Below, piece by piece: positions 37,161 through 50,700 of a stretch of DNA of 64,000 nt. The translations under genes were made by a program, and so were the position numbers. The DNA is from Prochilodus magdalenae (lineage: Eukaryota; Chordata; Actinopteri; Characiformes; Prochilodontidae). How positions within the stretch are numbered: position 1 is the first letter of the stretch; every line of letters starts with the position of its first letter. The stretch is taken from contig JAMWET010006563.1 of the NCBI GenBank assembly GCA_024036415.1, forward strand, positions 27,501-91,500. Direction: 5' to 3'. The notes under the pieces are model-generated. The model was not told where the DNA came from. It did not search any database and saw nothing but the letters and a program-made list of their open reading frames with translations.

Positions 37161-40100
37161 GCTCACACCAGAAAGGTCAGTTATCTACACCGGCCAGCAA
37201 AATCATCAATGAGTCACGCTCTTTAAAGGTCTATGCCGTTTTTTTCCCACTCGCTTCTTTCAGTTTCACTACTGTTCTCAGACAGAATTAAGTCGACTCC
37301 ACTGCCCACTAAGTGCTGATATATGTAGGGTGTCACTGAGACCTTTATGCCACCCTATAGTGCTGCTGTTATTTCCCAAAGTTAAAGGCTCACTGCTGTA
37401 CTGTGAATAGTGCTGCACAGTTTGAAAATATATCTCACACTCTGTGATCTAACAACATTGAACCTAGACCAGAACAACACATCTACAGAAGATTTGTGAC
37501 TTATCTCAAGGGCCGGTTTTGCACATATAGCCAGCTGCCTAGGGCCCCATGGGCCAATACAATTCAGGTACTCTGTGCATGTTCAGCATTCCAAAGATAC
37601 TTCAACGAACGATTAATGCAAACACCAGCTGTCTTCTGATGTGCATCATGTTAGCTGATTCTTTTGCATAAAGTTTGCTCTGCCAACTTTTTTGACACAC
37701 ATTACTTCTCAAGCTTGATGCGCCAAACCCATCATGCACGGTGTAGCCGCTTTTGACAGAAACAGGACTTCCAATTGAAAAATAAATGTTACACTTTGCA
37801 GTCAATAAAAGTTACTCTGTACCTACTTATCTCACTATACTGATGATCATTTCCTTGTTTTAAACAATTCAATTTTAAACAATTTAAAACAAGTAAACTT
37901 GTTTGCCATTATAGTGAGAGAGTTAATTTTCAATTTCTTAAAAGTTTAGAGTTCTCCATAGAGTTCAATAGTCTTATAATCATTATTACTTCAGCAATCT
38001 CAAAACTAGAAATAAATGTTGACTACATTTAAGATGAGTTCACCTGCCAAGGTATCATGTTTTGCTGTGTTCAAGGCTCTAATATACAAGTATGCAGAAG
38101 TGATTTTGCCCAGAGCATGGAATGGGTTATTCAGGAAGTCAGAAGAGTGTCGCTGTTCTTTTTTGCTCCAAAATTGCTCCAATACCATTTGACTAATTTG
38201 CAGCACATGACTGATGCGCTCACATCTTGTTTACAAAGTGACATCAGCCATGTCTGCTGACAGTTCTTTGGAAACGGAATGAAAAAGGCTAACATCTTTT
38301 TTACAAGCTACAGTGTACTGTAAAGTCTAGTGATTTTTTCCTGTAATTGTTGTTTTGCCTGCTAGGACATTGTTTGGTGTATGTACATTTTGGGGGCATA
38401 AATATGCATCAGTCAACACTGTTATGCAACATTGTAGGATTTTGACCCCTTTTGCAAATGTGATATTTGTATTTGTAGGAGGAGTTGGAGCACAGTGAGT
38501 ACAGGATACTTTGAGCAGAAATGTCTGCTGCAACACTTCACTCACATACTAGCCCCTCAGGAGCCCACTAAATTAAAAATGTGTATCTGGGGGCCCCATA
38601 TCTGTCTTTTGTCTGGGACCGCATATTTACTAAATATCCCCCTGGGTTACCTCATACGAGGTACAACACGCCACATCACACAACATACATAAATTAGAAA
38701 ATCACTGTTTTTAATTAAGGTGCACCCACGGCGCTGTCATCTGATGTCGGCACATGTAACCAAACAGTGACGTCCTGCGCTGTTCAGTTTCTGCACATGC
38801 TACAGCACATGACAACACATGATTATTTTACTATTAATATATTAAGTTAAGAAATGAACCACAAACTGCAGTAATAGATGATGTGGCTTGAAGTTTAAGC
38901 CAGGAAAGGCAGACAGGTTAAAGTGCAGGAAACCCAAAGTAATAGTACTAGCCTAGTGAGATCAAAACCTAGTTAGCTCAAAAACAGTTTATAAAAGAAG
39001 CAGTTAGATACCAACTATATATCTGTGCTCTCACTGCAATGCATTCTAGGTACATAAACTATATACACAACAATCCTGATTACATACGCCCCCTTCTGTT
39101 TGAGTTAATGTTTAGTATCTAGACTTTCAACAGTGCATATCTGATGTTCTTACTGAGCTCCAAATTATAAATCATTCATATCAAATTGCAACATGCTTTT
39201 CTTTTTGCAATAACTGCCACGTGTAATGGTTATGCAAAGACGACATCAAATATGCTCTTTTTCTTCATTTAGCACTCAAGAACACACAAGCAGTCAGAAT
39301 AATGTTTCAGAATGGCTCATTTGTTAACTCATTCGCTATTCACCCTATAGCATTTGCGATATAGTGAACTGATTAGGGAAGGAGCATTGCGTGACCAAAA
39401 AACTTTTCGGACACTTCATTTGAAAACTCTTCTTTGTAAAATGAATGAATGAATGAATAAATAAATTAATAAATAATTAAAAAATTCATTAATGAGTTGA
39501 CCTTCTAACAGTTATGTCACAAGCTTATCATATGTTTGAATGTTATACAGCTGTTTGCCATCTCAGCCCTATGTTACCCGTGTGTCTTTTGCTATATTCT
39601 CCATTCAAGAATTACATCTCAGAGAAAACCCAAGATGGTAACTAGTATAAAAAAAAATCAGATAAACGACTTGTCATTTTGTTTCTTAGCTCTCTTCTAC
39701 ATCTCAAAAATGTTTCAGAATCTTTCCTTGTCTCTTCTTACAGTAAATTGCTTATGTTAATTGTTTCTGCTGAGAAGAAATTGCTCAGAAATTCAGAAAT
39801 AAAGCTTTATTTCTTCTAAGAAAGTCTTACCCATTGTTTGCACATTATTCCTTTGGGCGCCTGCAGCCCTACAGAAAACTTGCTGGTGGAAAGCTGTTTG
39901 TACTTCATTTCTCTGATGTTTATATGTGAATCATGTTTACAATTACTGTAGTTGCTAAATTTACTCTGTCAGAGATATTTGCGGCAGTGAAAAAGGATGC
40001 GTTCGTGGCCAGCAGATAATAATAATAATGAAGCAAACCAAAACATACCGAGATACAGGATCATTATTAGCTGTTGTGCTTCAAGGATGCAGCAATCCTG

Positions 40101-40555
40101 ACTTTGGAAAAAGGACCACTATAAGAACCATAAAACTTTAAAACTTTAATGTGAGCCAGCAAAACAAATAAACCGACTTGTTGTCATAAATGTTAGCAAA
40201 TTGTGCCTCTAAAAGTTAAATCTGTCTGCTATTGGTATGTATGCATTGCTGATTCACCACTGTTATTTTTGATACCCACACTCTATCCTGTGAGTATGTG
40301 GACATAGCTTTTTTCAAATTCATCTTCTTCTCATAGACTACTGCTTTGGAATATGTTGCGTAGGTCTGTACATTAAAATGTCTCAGGTAGTGAAGTATAT
40401 GAGAAGAAATAGGCTCTTCAGAACAGATATGAAAATGTTTAGACCAGTTCAGCTATATAGTGGAATATTTTGTGTGGCGATCTGAAACACTAGCAATGAC
40501 TGACCACACTTAAGACTCATGAAAGTCTTGTGTTCCATCCTTCATACTCCACCTT
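37161..40555. other. Intron, nothing firmly recognised
   Basis: Short GGGCC-rich pieces at about 37510-37560 and 38575-38640 may be remnants of hAT-like elements. There is no gene. Confidence 0.45.
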
Positions 40556-40988
40556 GTACAACAGCTTGGATCATGATTATTCTCCCACCCACAGTACAAG
40601 CAAGAGGCTCCGAAAACCCCTCCTCACATCATCCTACACTACTGCACCTTTAAGACCACATGGGACTGGGTCATCCTTATACTCACCTTTTACACTGCCA
40701 TCATGGTGCCCTATTGTGTGATCCTTTCACACTACAAGTCTGAACAACCTGGCTGTGAGGAGTGCGTGGACAGGTGGTCTATGTTACCCCCTTTTCCCTT
40801 GGTGGATATTGTGCTGAACTTTCTCCATTGACAATTGTGGGCCCCTGGAGGAGAATGGTTCATATCAGACCCCCAAAACCGATACGCCATTGAATTAGGC
40901 TGAAGACCATGGTCCCCCATAGACATGCATCTCATGCACTGCCCTCCCTTAAGCACCATCATCACAGACGTGGAGGATGGGGATTGAG
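40556..40988 (+). CDS. kcnh5: kcnh5 S1-S3 exon, reading frame disrupted
   Basis: This is the only match in the window to the exon expected between the N-linker and S4, which should be phase 0/0 and about 393 nt (131 codons). Positions 40592-40714 read 41 perfect codons, beginning [18 protein letters not shown] and covering S1 to TAIMVPY. Another in-frame patch at 40799-40822 reads LVDIVLNF, followed by a TGA at 40829. The rest is still recognisable at base level (the leading LQLGSD segment, GPGGE, ISDP and LKT) but broken by many 1-4 nt insertions and some substitutions. The span is 433 nt, a net gain of 40 nt. The donor (GAG|GTAAGA) survives; the expected acceptor AG next to the first codon is not seen, and the nearest AG is at 40563-40564. 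It may be an uncorrected consensus error or a truly decayed exon. Boundaries are approximate. Confidence 0.8.
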
Positions 40989-43900
40989 GTAAGAAAGATG
41001 GGAAAATGTGGCATCTTGTTCTGTTTTGAGTTGCAATGGTCTAAAACTTGATAGTGGCTATCTGCCTATTTTTTTACCTTCCATTCAGCAACATTATTAT
41101 CTTGAGCTCAAATAATCTAGATTTTAAGGTATTAAGCATTAAGTGATATATTTGCGCCTGTTGATAGTTTACCCAGCTAGCTAGTTTTATCGCATAAGCT
41201 AGTAAACATTTAGGCTCTCTTGCTCTAATTCTCGCCCCCTTCTCATTCTTTCTCTTTTCACTTTAATAAACAACTGCGTGTTCCAATACAACCAGGCAGT
41301 CAGGCACCTGAGCCAGGTATGCTCAGGTGTCTTTTAAAGTCCCTTTAAGCTAGAGTAGCTGATTTTGTAGTAACCAGAGGGTGTAAGCTAGGTAAAAAAA
41401 AAAAAAAAATACTTTCAGCCCTCCTTCCAATACCACTCACTCTAAAACACATGCCTAGTCAGCAAACTTATTTTTTGTTAAAACACACTATTTAGATATA
41501 TCCCTCCAGATGAGATGGTAAGCACCGGATCATATGAAGTTCTTTCCTTCTCTATAGTCTTACCATCATTCTTGGTATTTACCTCATATGTCCATATGAT
41601 GTTGATTTAAAAATATGTAAAGATAATAAAAAATTATGTATTATTATATTTTGGGTTTATTTTATGTGGCCTTTGTGTTTCGAATTGGCATATTCTTTAA
41701 TTTTTGAAAAATGTACCAGTTGGAAGCAATTCCAAAACCATTTACCTGATTTGATGGTAAATAAAGTGTTTTTTAATTATTTATTTTCAACTTTAATATG
41801 CTATGCTAAACACTTTACATAACTCAACATGTAATTACTCAACATCCAAATATTTATGGACCTAACTGTATAGCAGACGTTTGCAACATGGATAAGATAA
41901 AAGTATCAGCTGTATGGATTTTTCATAGCAAAACAATGACAATGTAAGTGATACTGAAATGTGCTAACAACGTTAGATGCACTAGGCTTCAGAGAGAGCT
42001 TTCAGAGAGATACCGTTCAAGAACAAGAGCTTGGTGGCATCGTTAAATAGCCCCACTTACGAAGCCATGGTCAAGATAGTCCAGTTCAGAGAGTGGACTC
42101 TTGTCATGAGTGATCCACCCAAAATGGTCCCCCCCCCCCCCGTACCACCATTGATGAACAACCCACCCTTTTATTATCTTTATGCTCCGTATGGGGTTCT
42201 TTCTCTCTTATCCCGGAGTTCATTTACTTGCTTTGCTGTCTTTGTCTCTTTTCTTTTAATTCTGCTGAACTGTTATTCACAATCCCCTCCAGTCTGCTTA
42301 TTTTGATCATTTTCTTTGCCAACAACAAAAAACATTTGTAGGACACACCAGAGACACTGGTATGGTTATTACTTTTCTGAGAGGCAGTTTCCTGAGGGAC
42401 TTGTGTTCACTTTAGGCTGTCGAGCTCAACTCTGGCTTTTTTTGTCTCAGCAGCATCATTACCTTCTTATATAACCAGGACATCCCCGTTTCCATCTACC
42501 CTTCCCATTTTTGGTGATTCTTTCTCCTCCGTACCAACACACTGTTCCCTAGGCCTATCCCTCTTTTTCTCTTAAACGACAACTTCTTTACTATCTCTCA
42601 TTTACCCCTACTCACTTTCTCTGTCCCCCCTTTACTCTTCTTTCTACCTCTCTCTCCCCCTTTACTCTTTAATCCTCTCCCCCCCCCCCGAAACATGTAA
42701 TTTCCTCCGTCCCTCATGATCAATTAGTCTGAGTACACACATATCACACAACACATACACCCACACCCTATTCTAGATGCTACTTCATCTGCTTTCTCTA
42801 TTCCCCCCCACCTGCCCCCCCTGTCTGTGTGGGATTTTCTCCTCTCTCTGCACCTGAAAAATAAATGTCTGAGTTTGAATGCGCTCCAGCTTCTCCCCCC
42901 TTCCCAACCTTACGGCTCCCCAATTATTCATGTGTGGATCGTATTTGGGGTAATTAATATATGGCACCGTTTTACTGATGTGAGTGTATTTTTGTCTGAG
43001 ACATAGATTATGCTTGCAAGGTGTCTGCCCATGAGACTGAGCGTATAAGTGTGCAACCAATTTGTTCGGCTCCGTCTGCTGAGGGATTTGAGATGGATCC
43101 CCCCCCATGTCTGCATCAGCTCCACAGGGTGAAAGCCCCACATAATCACTTCTCCCTGTTATTCCCAGGTTCTTATATTTCGCTGACTGCTCATGTGCAT
43201 GCAGAGCCATGCATTAGTCTGAGTGATTCTTAATGGGCCAGACACAAGCCCAAACTTAGTTGTTAGTGGCCTGGTCAGATTAGATGAGCTCTTTTCCCTT
43301 TACTCTAAATGATGTAGCCAATCAGTCAACACATGTTTGATGCCTGAAGTTTGCCTCTCTAGTTTTGTAATGGAGCTACAAGGCTCATGTAGTGAATCCT
43401 TGTGTGCGCCGGTTAGTACTGTTCAAGCTGCATGCTTTTAGCTGGTGTCACCTTGTCGCCTTTTTTAATAGAAGAAAAGATCAGTCATCCTCTTGATTTC
43501 TAATGGTTTTATGCTTCTGTGGTCTGAAAATGTGCAGGGTTAAACTGAGTGCAAACTGAAATCAACCCTGTTTTTGCTTTCTTGGATTTTTTCCCTTTCA
43601 GTTGAAATGACTTTTACCCCAGACAAGTTTTACATGAAGCTGTTCAAGGGACACACTGGTCAGCCTGCTGATGATGTATCATGATGTGTGGGAGGAATGT
43701 CTAAAAAATGCTGCTTTGATATTAAGGTTTTGGGGGGCTTTACAATGCATTTTCTAGATTTCTAACAGTAATAGTTAGCTTTGCTCAAAAAATACCATCC
43801 TTTCCAGTTTTTTTTTTTTTTTATATATATATGAATATGTTTTAGGAGATTTATTGTGTGCTTTTTGCTGTTTGTACCTCCATTCGAAAATCTGTTATTC

Positions 43901-45475
43901 TAAAACTACAGAGAAGGTAGAGCAGAAGAAGCTGTTTAAATGCTGAGGCATATGTAGAAATTGGTACTCTGAGATTAAACCTGTAGAATCATCCAATTCA
44001 CTGAATTTAACACAATTTAACATCTATGCCAATGTCCTTCTGGCACTGAACTGTGAAAATTCTGCATCTTGCCAAAAACTAAAATGAAAAAACAATGATG
44101 CACGATATTGTGGTACTGATGGTGCTGACATTAGGTGCCCTAGGATGTTTTCAGGGAGATATAGTTCAAGAAGAAGACCTCTGTAGAATCCTAATATCAT
44201 TAGATATCAGATATCATATCTTCTTTAGGGGCCTCTCCCATCAATAGTTATTAAATGGAGATAATTTGAAAAAAACATTATGGTCCATTTCTTGAAATAG
44301 AGCTAGTAGGTCAGCTCTGTCTTACATTTTAACATCTCTTTCCTGGTTATATGGTTCATTTAAAAAAAAAACCAATGTAACGTCAGTAGTAAGGGACGTT
44401 AATCATTTGTTTTTGTCATTGTAAAACAGTGATTCAGGTAAGACCCTTTGGAGCCCTTAAACAGAGTTGTAACTTTACTGATTTACTGATATTAGCAGAG
44501 TAGGAAATATTATAGCCTCATATGGTGAAGATGAGAGTTCCAAAAAACCTCTTTGGAAAGCAGCTCTTAGCACTATGCTAGCGTTCCTCTAAAGATGATT
44601 AGACTGTGTCTCTTGATAAGAGTGTCAGCAATGTGCTGTAAATTATATTAAGTTTAATTCAAGTTAAGGTGCCCTTCATATCTCTTGAGCCCCTGCTGCC
44701 CAAAATGTGCACAGGCCTGATACTAACTACTGGCTATAAGCTTCCATTGCTTGTTAGCTACATTAGACTTGTAAGGGTCCAGAGCAATGAAGCAAACCTC
44801 AGACACCAATTGTGTCCTGGCTGATCGACTACATTTGTGGTAAGTGCTGGGGAGTAGGGATAAATTAGATTTCTTTTTTTGTCAGACCAGCGCTTAAGTG
44901 GTGAGCAGTGAGAACAATCTTGACATCATGAGCTTGCAGGCCTGCAGTGGTCTCAGCACTCGAAGTGATGGCAGTTAGCTGGAAACGTGATGCATTAGCT
45001 GGTGTACGCCACAGGACATGCCGGGAGTTAGATGATTCAGAGAACACAACACTGGGAGTTTGCCTGTTAGTTGCTTTGTCATCCACTTTTGTGGCTTAAA
45101 TTGTCAGGCAGTGTAAACACTGTTGTGAATATCGTTTCCACTTTTCAAAGTCTAGAGTACACATCTGTTAGTAGAGCTGTTGTGAGGCTCTGTGATGGCA
45201 CGAGACCTCAGCACAAAAATGCTGAAAGGTTTTTCATCAGCGGTTGGCATGCGCCCAGCGCGTTGCCACTGTTTAATGTGTGCCTACTGTGTTTCTTGAC
45301 AGTTCTCAAATGCGGGCAACAGAGATCACACTGGTTGGTAACTTTATTGACCACCTGTTTGCGTTTTGAAAGGCTCTATGAGCCACGTTCTCAGCTCTCA
45401 TTATTAATTTTCTCTTCACAAGGCTAAATACATACAGTATTACACTTAGGTAATAAAAAGCTCTGCGGCTTCCTT
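40989..45475. other. Intron, repeat-poor, C-rich at 42.1-43.1 kb
   Basis: Contains C runs at about 42128-42141 and 42679-42690 and further C-rich patches to 43110. No gene was seen. The 141-codon minus-strand frame at 42785-43210 has no family resemblance. Confidence 0.5.
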
Positions 45476-45489
45476 CCAGGCTTCACCGG

Positions 45490-45730
45490 TTTCCTGGTTG
45501 CCATGGCAACGGGCGTCAGCTCACATCATGGCGATGCCATTGGTGCGTGTACTGCGCAGCAACGAGACGAGAGCAATAAAGCTCCCCCAAATTGCAGCGC
45601 GCCCAGATCGCAATAAAGAGCTTCTTTACTGTGGCAACTGTGGCTCTGCCTGCATGCCCTAATCAGTATGATGTGCTTAAAGCACAATAGACTCTGACAC
45701 AGCCGCTGACGTTCAGGCAGGCTATTCTCG
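45490..45730. promoter_or_regulatory. CpG cluster with RFX X-box, CRE half-site and CCAAT box
   Basis: A perfect palindromic X-box, GTTGCCATGGCAAC, is at 45497-45510. It is followed by a CRE-type half-site CGTCA (45514-45518) and an inverted CCAAT core CCATTGG (45537-45543). About a dozen CpGs fall in the next 150 bp, in otherwise CpG-poor intron. TGACGTTCA occurs further on. This looks like an enhancer or internal promoter. A 44-codon ATG frame (45528-45662) overlaps it but resembles nothing I know. Confidence 0.45.
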
Positions 45731-47468
45731 GCTGAGCCATGGTCTACAGCACCCAGTCTAGGCTACAGGTGCAGCTGAAAGTCTGCATGAATGACAGCAA
45801 ACTGTCTACCATCCTTTACAGGGAAATTCCACTGAATTTTTATTATTAAAATGTAAAAAATCATTCTGAGTGATCTGATATGAAATACCTAGTTCTAGAG
45901 ACTTTTACCTGGCTCTGTTAATAAAACCTCTATTTCCCTATGCACATTTTCAATGTTTAGATTAAAATTACTACTAAAATAGATTTATATACTTAATTTA
46001 TAATATATAATATAACAATTTTCCCCCACTGTCAAAAACACTCTGGTAAAAGTTCTTGTGTCTTTATGCCCAGTGTTCTGATCCACTCTATATAATATGT
46101 ATGAATATAATAACTTTCCCCCAGTAGTTTGTCAAAAAACAAACTCTGTTAAAAGCATTGTTGATGATCTCATGCCAGAGTAAAGGTTCTGAATCCCAAC
46201 AAAGTATTTCAGGCAGCTGAGAAAAGTGATGGAAAGAGTTTCTCCTTCTGGCATGTATTTTGAGCTTCATAACTTTTGCAGATCACTTATATGCACAATT
46301 TAATATTACATGCTGGTGTGTTATCTATTTATTACAGGATTAACAAAGGTCGAGAGCTGATACTGTGTTAAATATAAACTTTTAATGCCACTTTACGTAT
46401 TTGAGAATTTACAAACGATCCTTAATGGTTATTGTTCTAGTAGTAATCATTGTCATAGATAGTAGGCTGGATCCTTTATATGATGTCGAGGTCACAATCA
46501 CATCTCATTTAAACACACACACAACTTCCACTGAAAGATTTATTAGAGAACCAAAAGCGATACTGCTGTAGAATTTCTCCAAATCACCTACTTGGCAACT
46601 TTAAGAGCGATGGTAATTTATGAGTTGTGCATTCATGGTTGTAAGCTGAGCACTTTATCATATAAATTTATTATATATTTATAGGTCATTATGTGATTTG
46701 AAATAACATGCTTCATCAGTATATTCATCATTTTACTAAAAGTGTAAGCATTGGCAGTCATGTGTTTAAAAATAGAATTTGCTTGCTTATAACTGGATGA
46801 GGTTAAACCCTAGAGCCACATATCAGACACATATTATATTTCATCCTGAAATGTTCTGCCTGATCCAAAGCTTCTTTAGAATCCAGACTGTTTCTGTAGA
46901 GGATGTTCAAGACAGAGGGATATCAGGATGGAGATATTTAAAGAGAGTGAAGGAAAGGCTGCAGATTAACGAGAGATGAACGATGTTTTTGAGATGGCAC
47001 AGTATGCATGAGGGATCGAAACGACAAGGGTTGAAGAAAAGCAGGCAGACTTGAGAGAAATTGAAGGTTAGTTTGAAAGGGGGTGTGAGCATGAATAGAT
47101 TTATGTGTGGACAGTTTTGGGATGGGATTAGAAATTTCCAACAGTTTCTGTTTTTTATTTGACTTACGTTTCTAAATAATTCTAGAAAAACTCTAGGTTT
47201 TAAGATTTAGGGAGCTCTCTAGTAGATATATGTGATTGCACATAACATGAAGAAAAACATTTTGTTAGGTCTTTGTGCTTCAGACCCGTTTCCTGAGCAA
47301 CTGAATATGATGACTGGCGAAAAAGAACTCCTGGTGAAGCATGTGAATGATCCACTTATGATATGAATGATCATCTTTGTCAGTATAATGCTGATTGTGC
47401 AGCTGAAACCTAAACCTTTACAATCTTTTTGAGCTTGTGTGCATGACATTATTACATAAAGATTGATA
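45731..47468. other. Intron, nothing recognised
   Basis: AT-rich, with no gene or clear repeat. Confidence 0.5.
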
Positions 47469-47720
47469 GGTAACACTTTATAATATGGGTACATGATCAG
47501 CCGGTAATTAAGGGAACTTCTAATGAATGATTCATTAGAAAGTACTGAGTCATTAGTCAGGAACAAATGAATGAGTCATATACTAACTTCAATATACTTC
47601 AAGATGAATTAACTCTGCAATAACTAGTGAATGTACTAATAATGAAGACAAAGATAATAAAGGCTTTATTCACCAGCTACATTTATCAGGAATTCATGCG
47701 TTAATGAAGCATATAAGATC
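47469..47720. mobile_element. MITE with GGTAACACTTTATAA terminus
   Basis: The left end GGTAACACTTTATAATATGG is the terminus of a very common fish MITE. The right end is not clear in this copy. Confidence 0.4.
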
Positions 47721-50700
47721 AGTGTTCTGGAATAAGTGTCTATCAAGGTCACCTGTATGTTTTCTGCAGCTCCATTGTGTCAGCATGTTCTACCTGTATC
47801 TGGGTGGCCTTGTTGTTTAAACAGTCCTTCTATGTACCTGTGTCTATATCTATGTAAGATCTTCAGTTGTTATATATTGTTTTTAGTAAAAGTCATCCTG
47901 ACATCTTTTTGGCACCAGATTTCATTTGGGCTAATTTTATTAGTTATTAGTTAGTTTATTATTAGTCATAGTTTTAATTCATCCTTCTAATCTTATAGTT
48001 ATCCCTATAAGAATGCATGCCTTTGAAACATGAAGGATGTCTCATGACGGAATAATTTGTCACGAGGTACAACTGTACTCAGAAATTAGTTAAGGATTGA
48101 TGTGGACAGTATAGTTTTTTTTAATTATTATTATTATAGCCAGAATAATCACAGTTCATAAGAGTTACACTGATCATAACATTTCATAATGAATGACAAT
48201 TTCTATTCCAAATTGGCAGACATGAAATCCATTTTTATGTCTTACCCAAAGTTGCAACAGAAATAAGAAGATTTGCTCTTTTTTTTTTTTTTTTTGCTCC
48301 GAAATGGCACTTAAAAATTAATCAAGCAGTCAGTTGGGGAAATAACATTTAATAATTTGTTACTTTTAAAGCACAATGCATCTTTACAATACATGATATA
48401 TGAACATTTTAGCAAACTGGCTTAAATTACTGACTTGATAATCATTTGCAGAGTAAAGAATAATATTTATAATCTTGATTGGTATGGTAAAATATGTGAT
48501 CATGTGCCTGGCATAGTTGTATACTTAGTTCATTTTTACTTATTCTCTTTCAGACTGGAAGCAATTTATGCTTTGCGGTTAAATGGCTATGAAGTTTTTT
48601 TTCTGATATTTTTGATGTTTATTAAGGTGTAATTAAACCGTGAAATCAGGTGTGTTACATGTAGCATTTGAAAACCGACTGGGTCACTTAAGACTTTTTG
48701 TGTAGAAGTTGTTTTGGCTAGTTGTGTGGGCTGTGAGTTGTGATAAGACAATAATCCCTGTGCTGTGATTTATACTGGTATAAATGTAGCAGCAGCAAAC
48801 GACTGCACACAGTGTCTCACATTGTTTATTTTATAGAATTACAAAACTGATCAGCTAAAATCAGTTTAATGTATTTGCATATTGCTGTTTATGTATTTAG
48901 AGTTAAGAGAAGACGTTACTGCTGTGACTCTCAAATGCTGTTACTCCTTTTTGTAGGACGGCATTAATATTACATATAGCAATAATCATTTTTTCTAAGC
49001 TTGTATTCACACAGCGTTTTACTCCGAGTAGTGAATTGTTCTCGGATAGAAAGTGTATGTCTTCTTCCCTTCTTATACCTCAGGTTGGTGCTGGCAGACT
49101 TGCTCAGTTGTTCTGGCTTCTTGGTGTATATGTGTGGGTGAATGAGAGTTTTCTACAGTGATGGTTTTAATCAAATGACACGGGCCAGGTGCCAGTGACA
49201 CACCTGCTGGTAAAATGTCACACCCTGCTTGGCTGTTTCGGGTCCCCACTGGATTCTGTTTTCCTCTTGGTCCTAACGAGCTGTCAGCCTCATCAGCACA
49301 CTTGTTGAGTTGACAGGTGTTATTCGCAGCCGCCACGCATGTATGTGTATGTGACAGGTCTGCTCTCTGCTCATTCCGCCGTACCTCTTTTCCTCAACCT
49401 GCCTGGACCTCTGTAGAAGAACATCTGATGCTCTAAAGGTCGTGTCACGAACATCTGAACACTGATTGTCAACACATTAAAACGTTAAAGCACGTTTAAT
49501 ATTTCATGATAGAGGCAGTTGCCCAGAGCACAACTGTCTGTCATCTTTGACATGGAGCTATCAGATGCTCCCTAGGGGACTGCATGCTGTTATTGTGCCC
49601 TGCACCCCCTGTCCCTGATCTGTGCAACTGTTTTTGAGCTTTTCATAAAACAGTGTGGAGCTGTCTCTGTTCATTTAGATGATGTTTCAACCCTTTCCTC
49701 TGTTATTCCATAATTGTGGTAGCCTTTGATGTCAGTATCAAGTTTATTAATTTATCTAACAATATAACACATGTAGAGGCAAGGAAAAGGGGAAAACTAG
49801 TACCCTGTGTTAGCTTTCCTGTGTGAGAGGAGCTTATTTATTCATGTGTTAAAATGTCTTAACAGTTCTAAAACTGTTCTAAATACTAAATGATCACTGT
49901 TTATAGACAGTAACTCCCTCATCAATTGAGAAAGACTTGAGACATTAGTTCCTGTTTCTGTTGTTTTGCTGTATTCTCCAGATCAAGTGTTATTGGTGTT
50001 TTCAAGTAGGATCAAACCTACAATGAATTTCTGGACTTTGTATCTCTCTTCATACACGGCAAATCATTTGTCTAATAATCTTCATGACATAACTTCACAT
50101 AACTGATATTTTCTCTGTTGATGTGCAGCCACTCAGACTGTGCTGACTGGCATAGCAACCCCCAACAGAACTTTGACAAAGTAAAATGAACAAGTAATGG
50201 GTTGAAATGGTTTTGTTTTGTCAGGTGATATGACATTTCGGGAAAACAATGAATAGTGCAATGTAAATATATGCATTTACTGCAATAAATAAATCCGTAT
50301 GAATGTAATAGTTGAAATATTTTAATTAATTAATTAGAATAGTTGAAATATTGCAAGCTTGAATCTCAGGAATTGTGTTTTTATAAACATTGCATCATTT
50401 ATTTTAATTGTAGTCACTAACACTGGAGCTACCTTTTTACTGTGACTAGCTTTTTCTTCCCCTTTTTGAAAAAAAAAAACACATTACTTATTAAGAGGCT
50501 TTTTTATACTTTTATAAAGTTGTCAAAATGGCTATGTATTTTAAAAAGAGTAATTGAGTACATTTATATTATATCATCACATTTATGAAGCTAGTAAGCC
50601 CTGCATCATATTAAATCTCTATCTCTCTCCACACCCCACTCCTACCATTGACTCATCCGCTCACTCGATCACTTCCCACCCAAAGGGCTGTAGGTGAATT

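Noticed and set aside
42785..43210. A 141-codon open frame on the minus strand
   Set aside because: It lies in a C-rich intron segment where the complementary strand has few stop triplets, has no domain or signature I can see, and no splice or promoter context.
43602..43676. Exon-like segment after a strong acceptor (TTTCCCTTTCAG)
   Set aside because: The preceding kcnh5 exon ends in phase 0, and phase 0 here hits TGA after two codons; the possible donor is weak.
45071..45427. A 118-codon open frame on the plus strand
   Set aside because: No recognisable domain and no flanking splice sites in a matching phase; it precedes the CpG cluster but shows no codon character.
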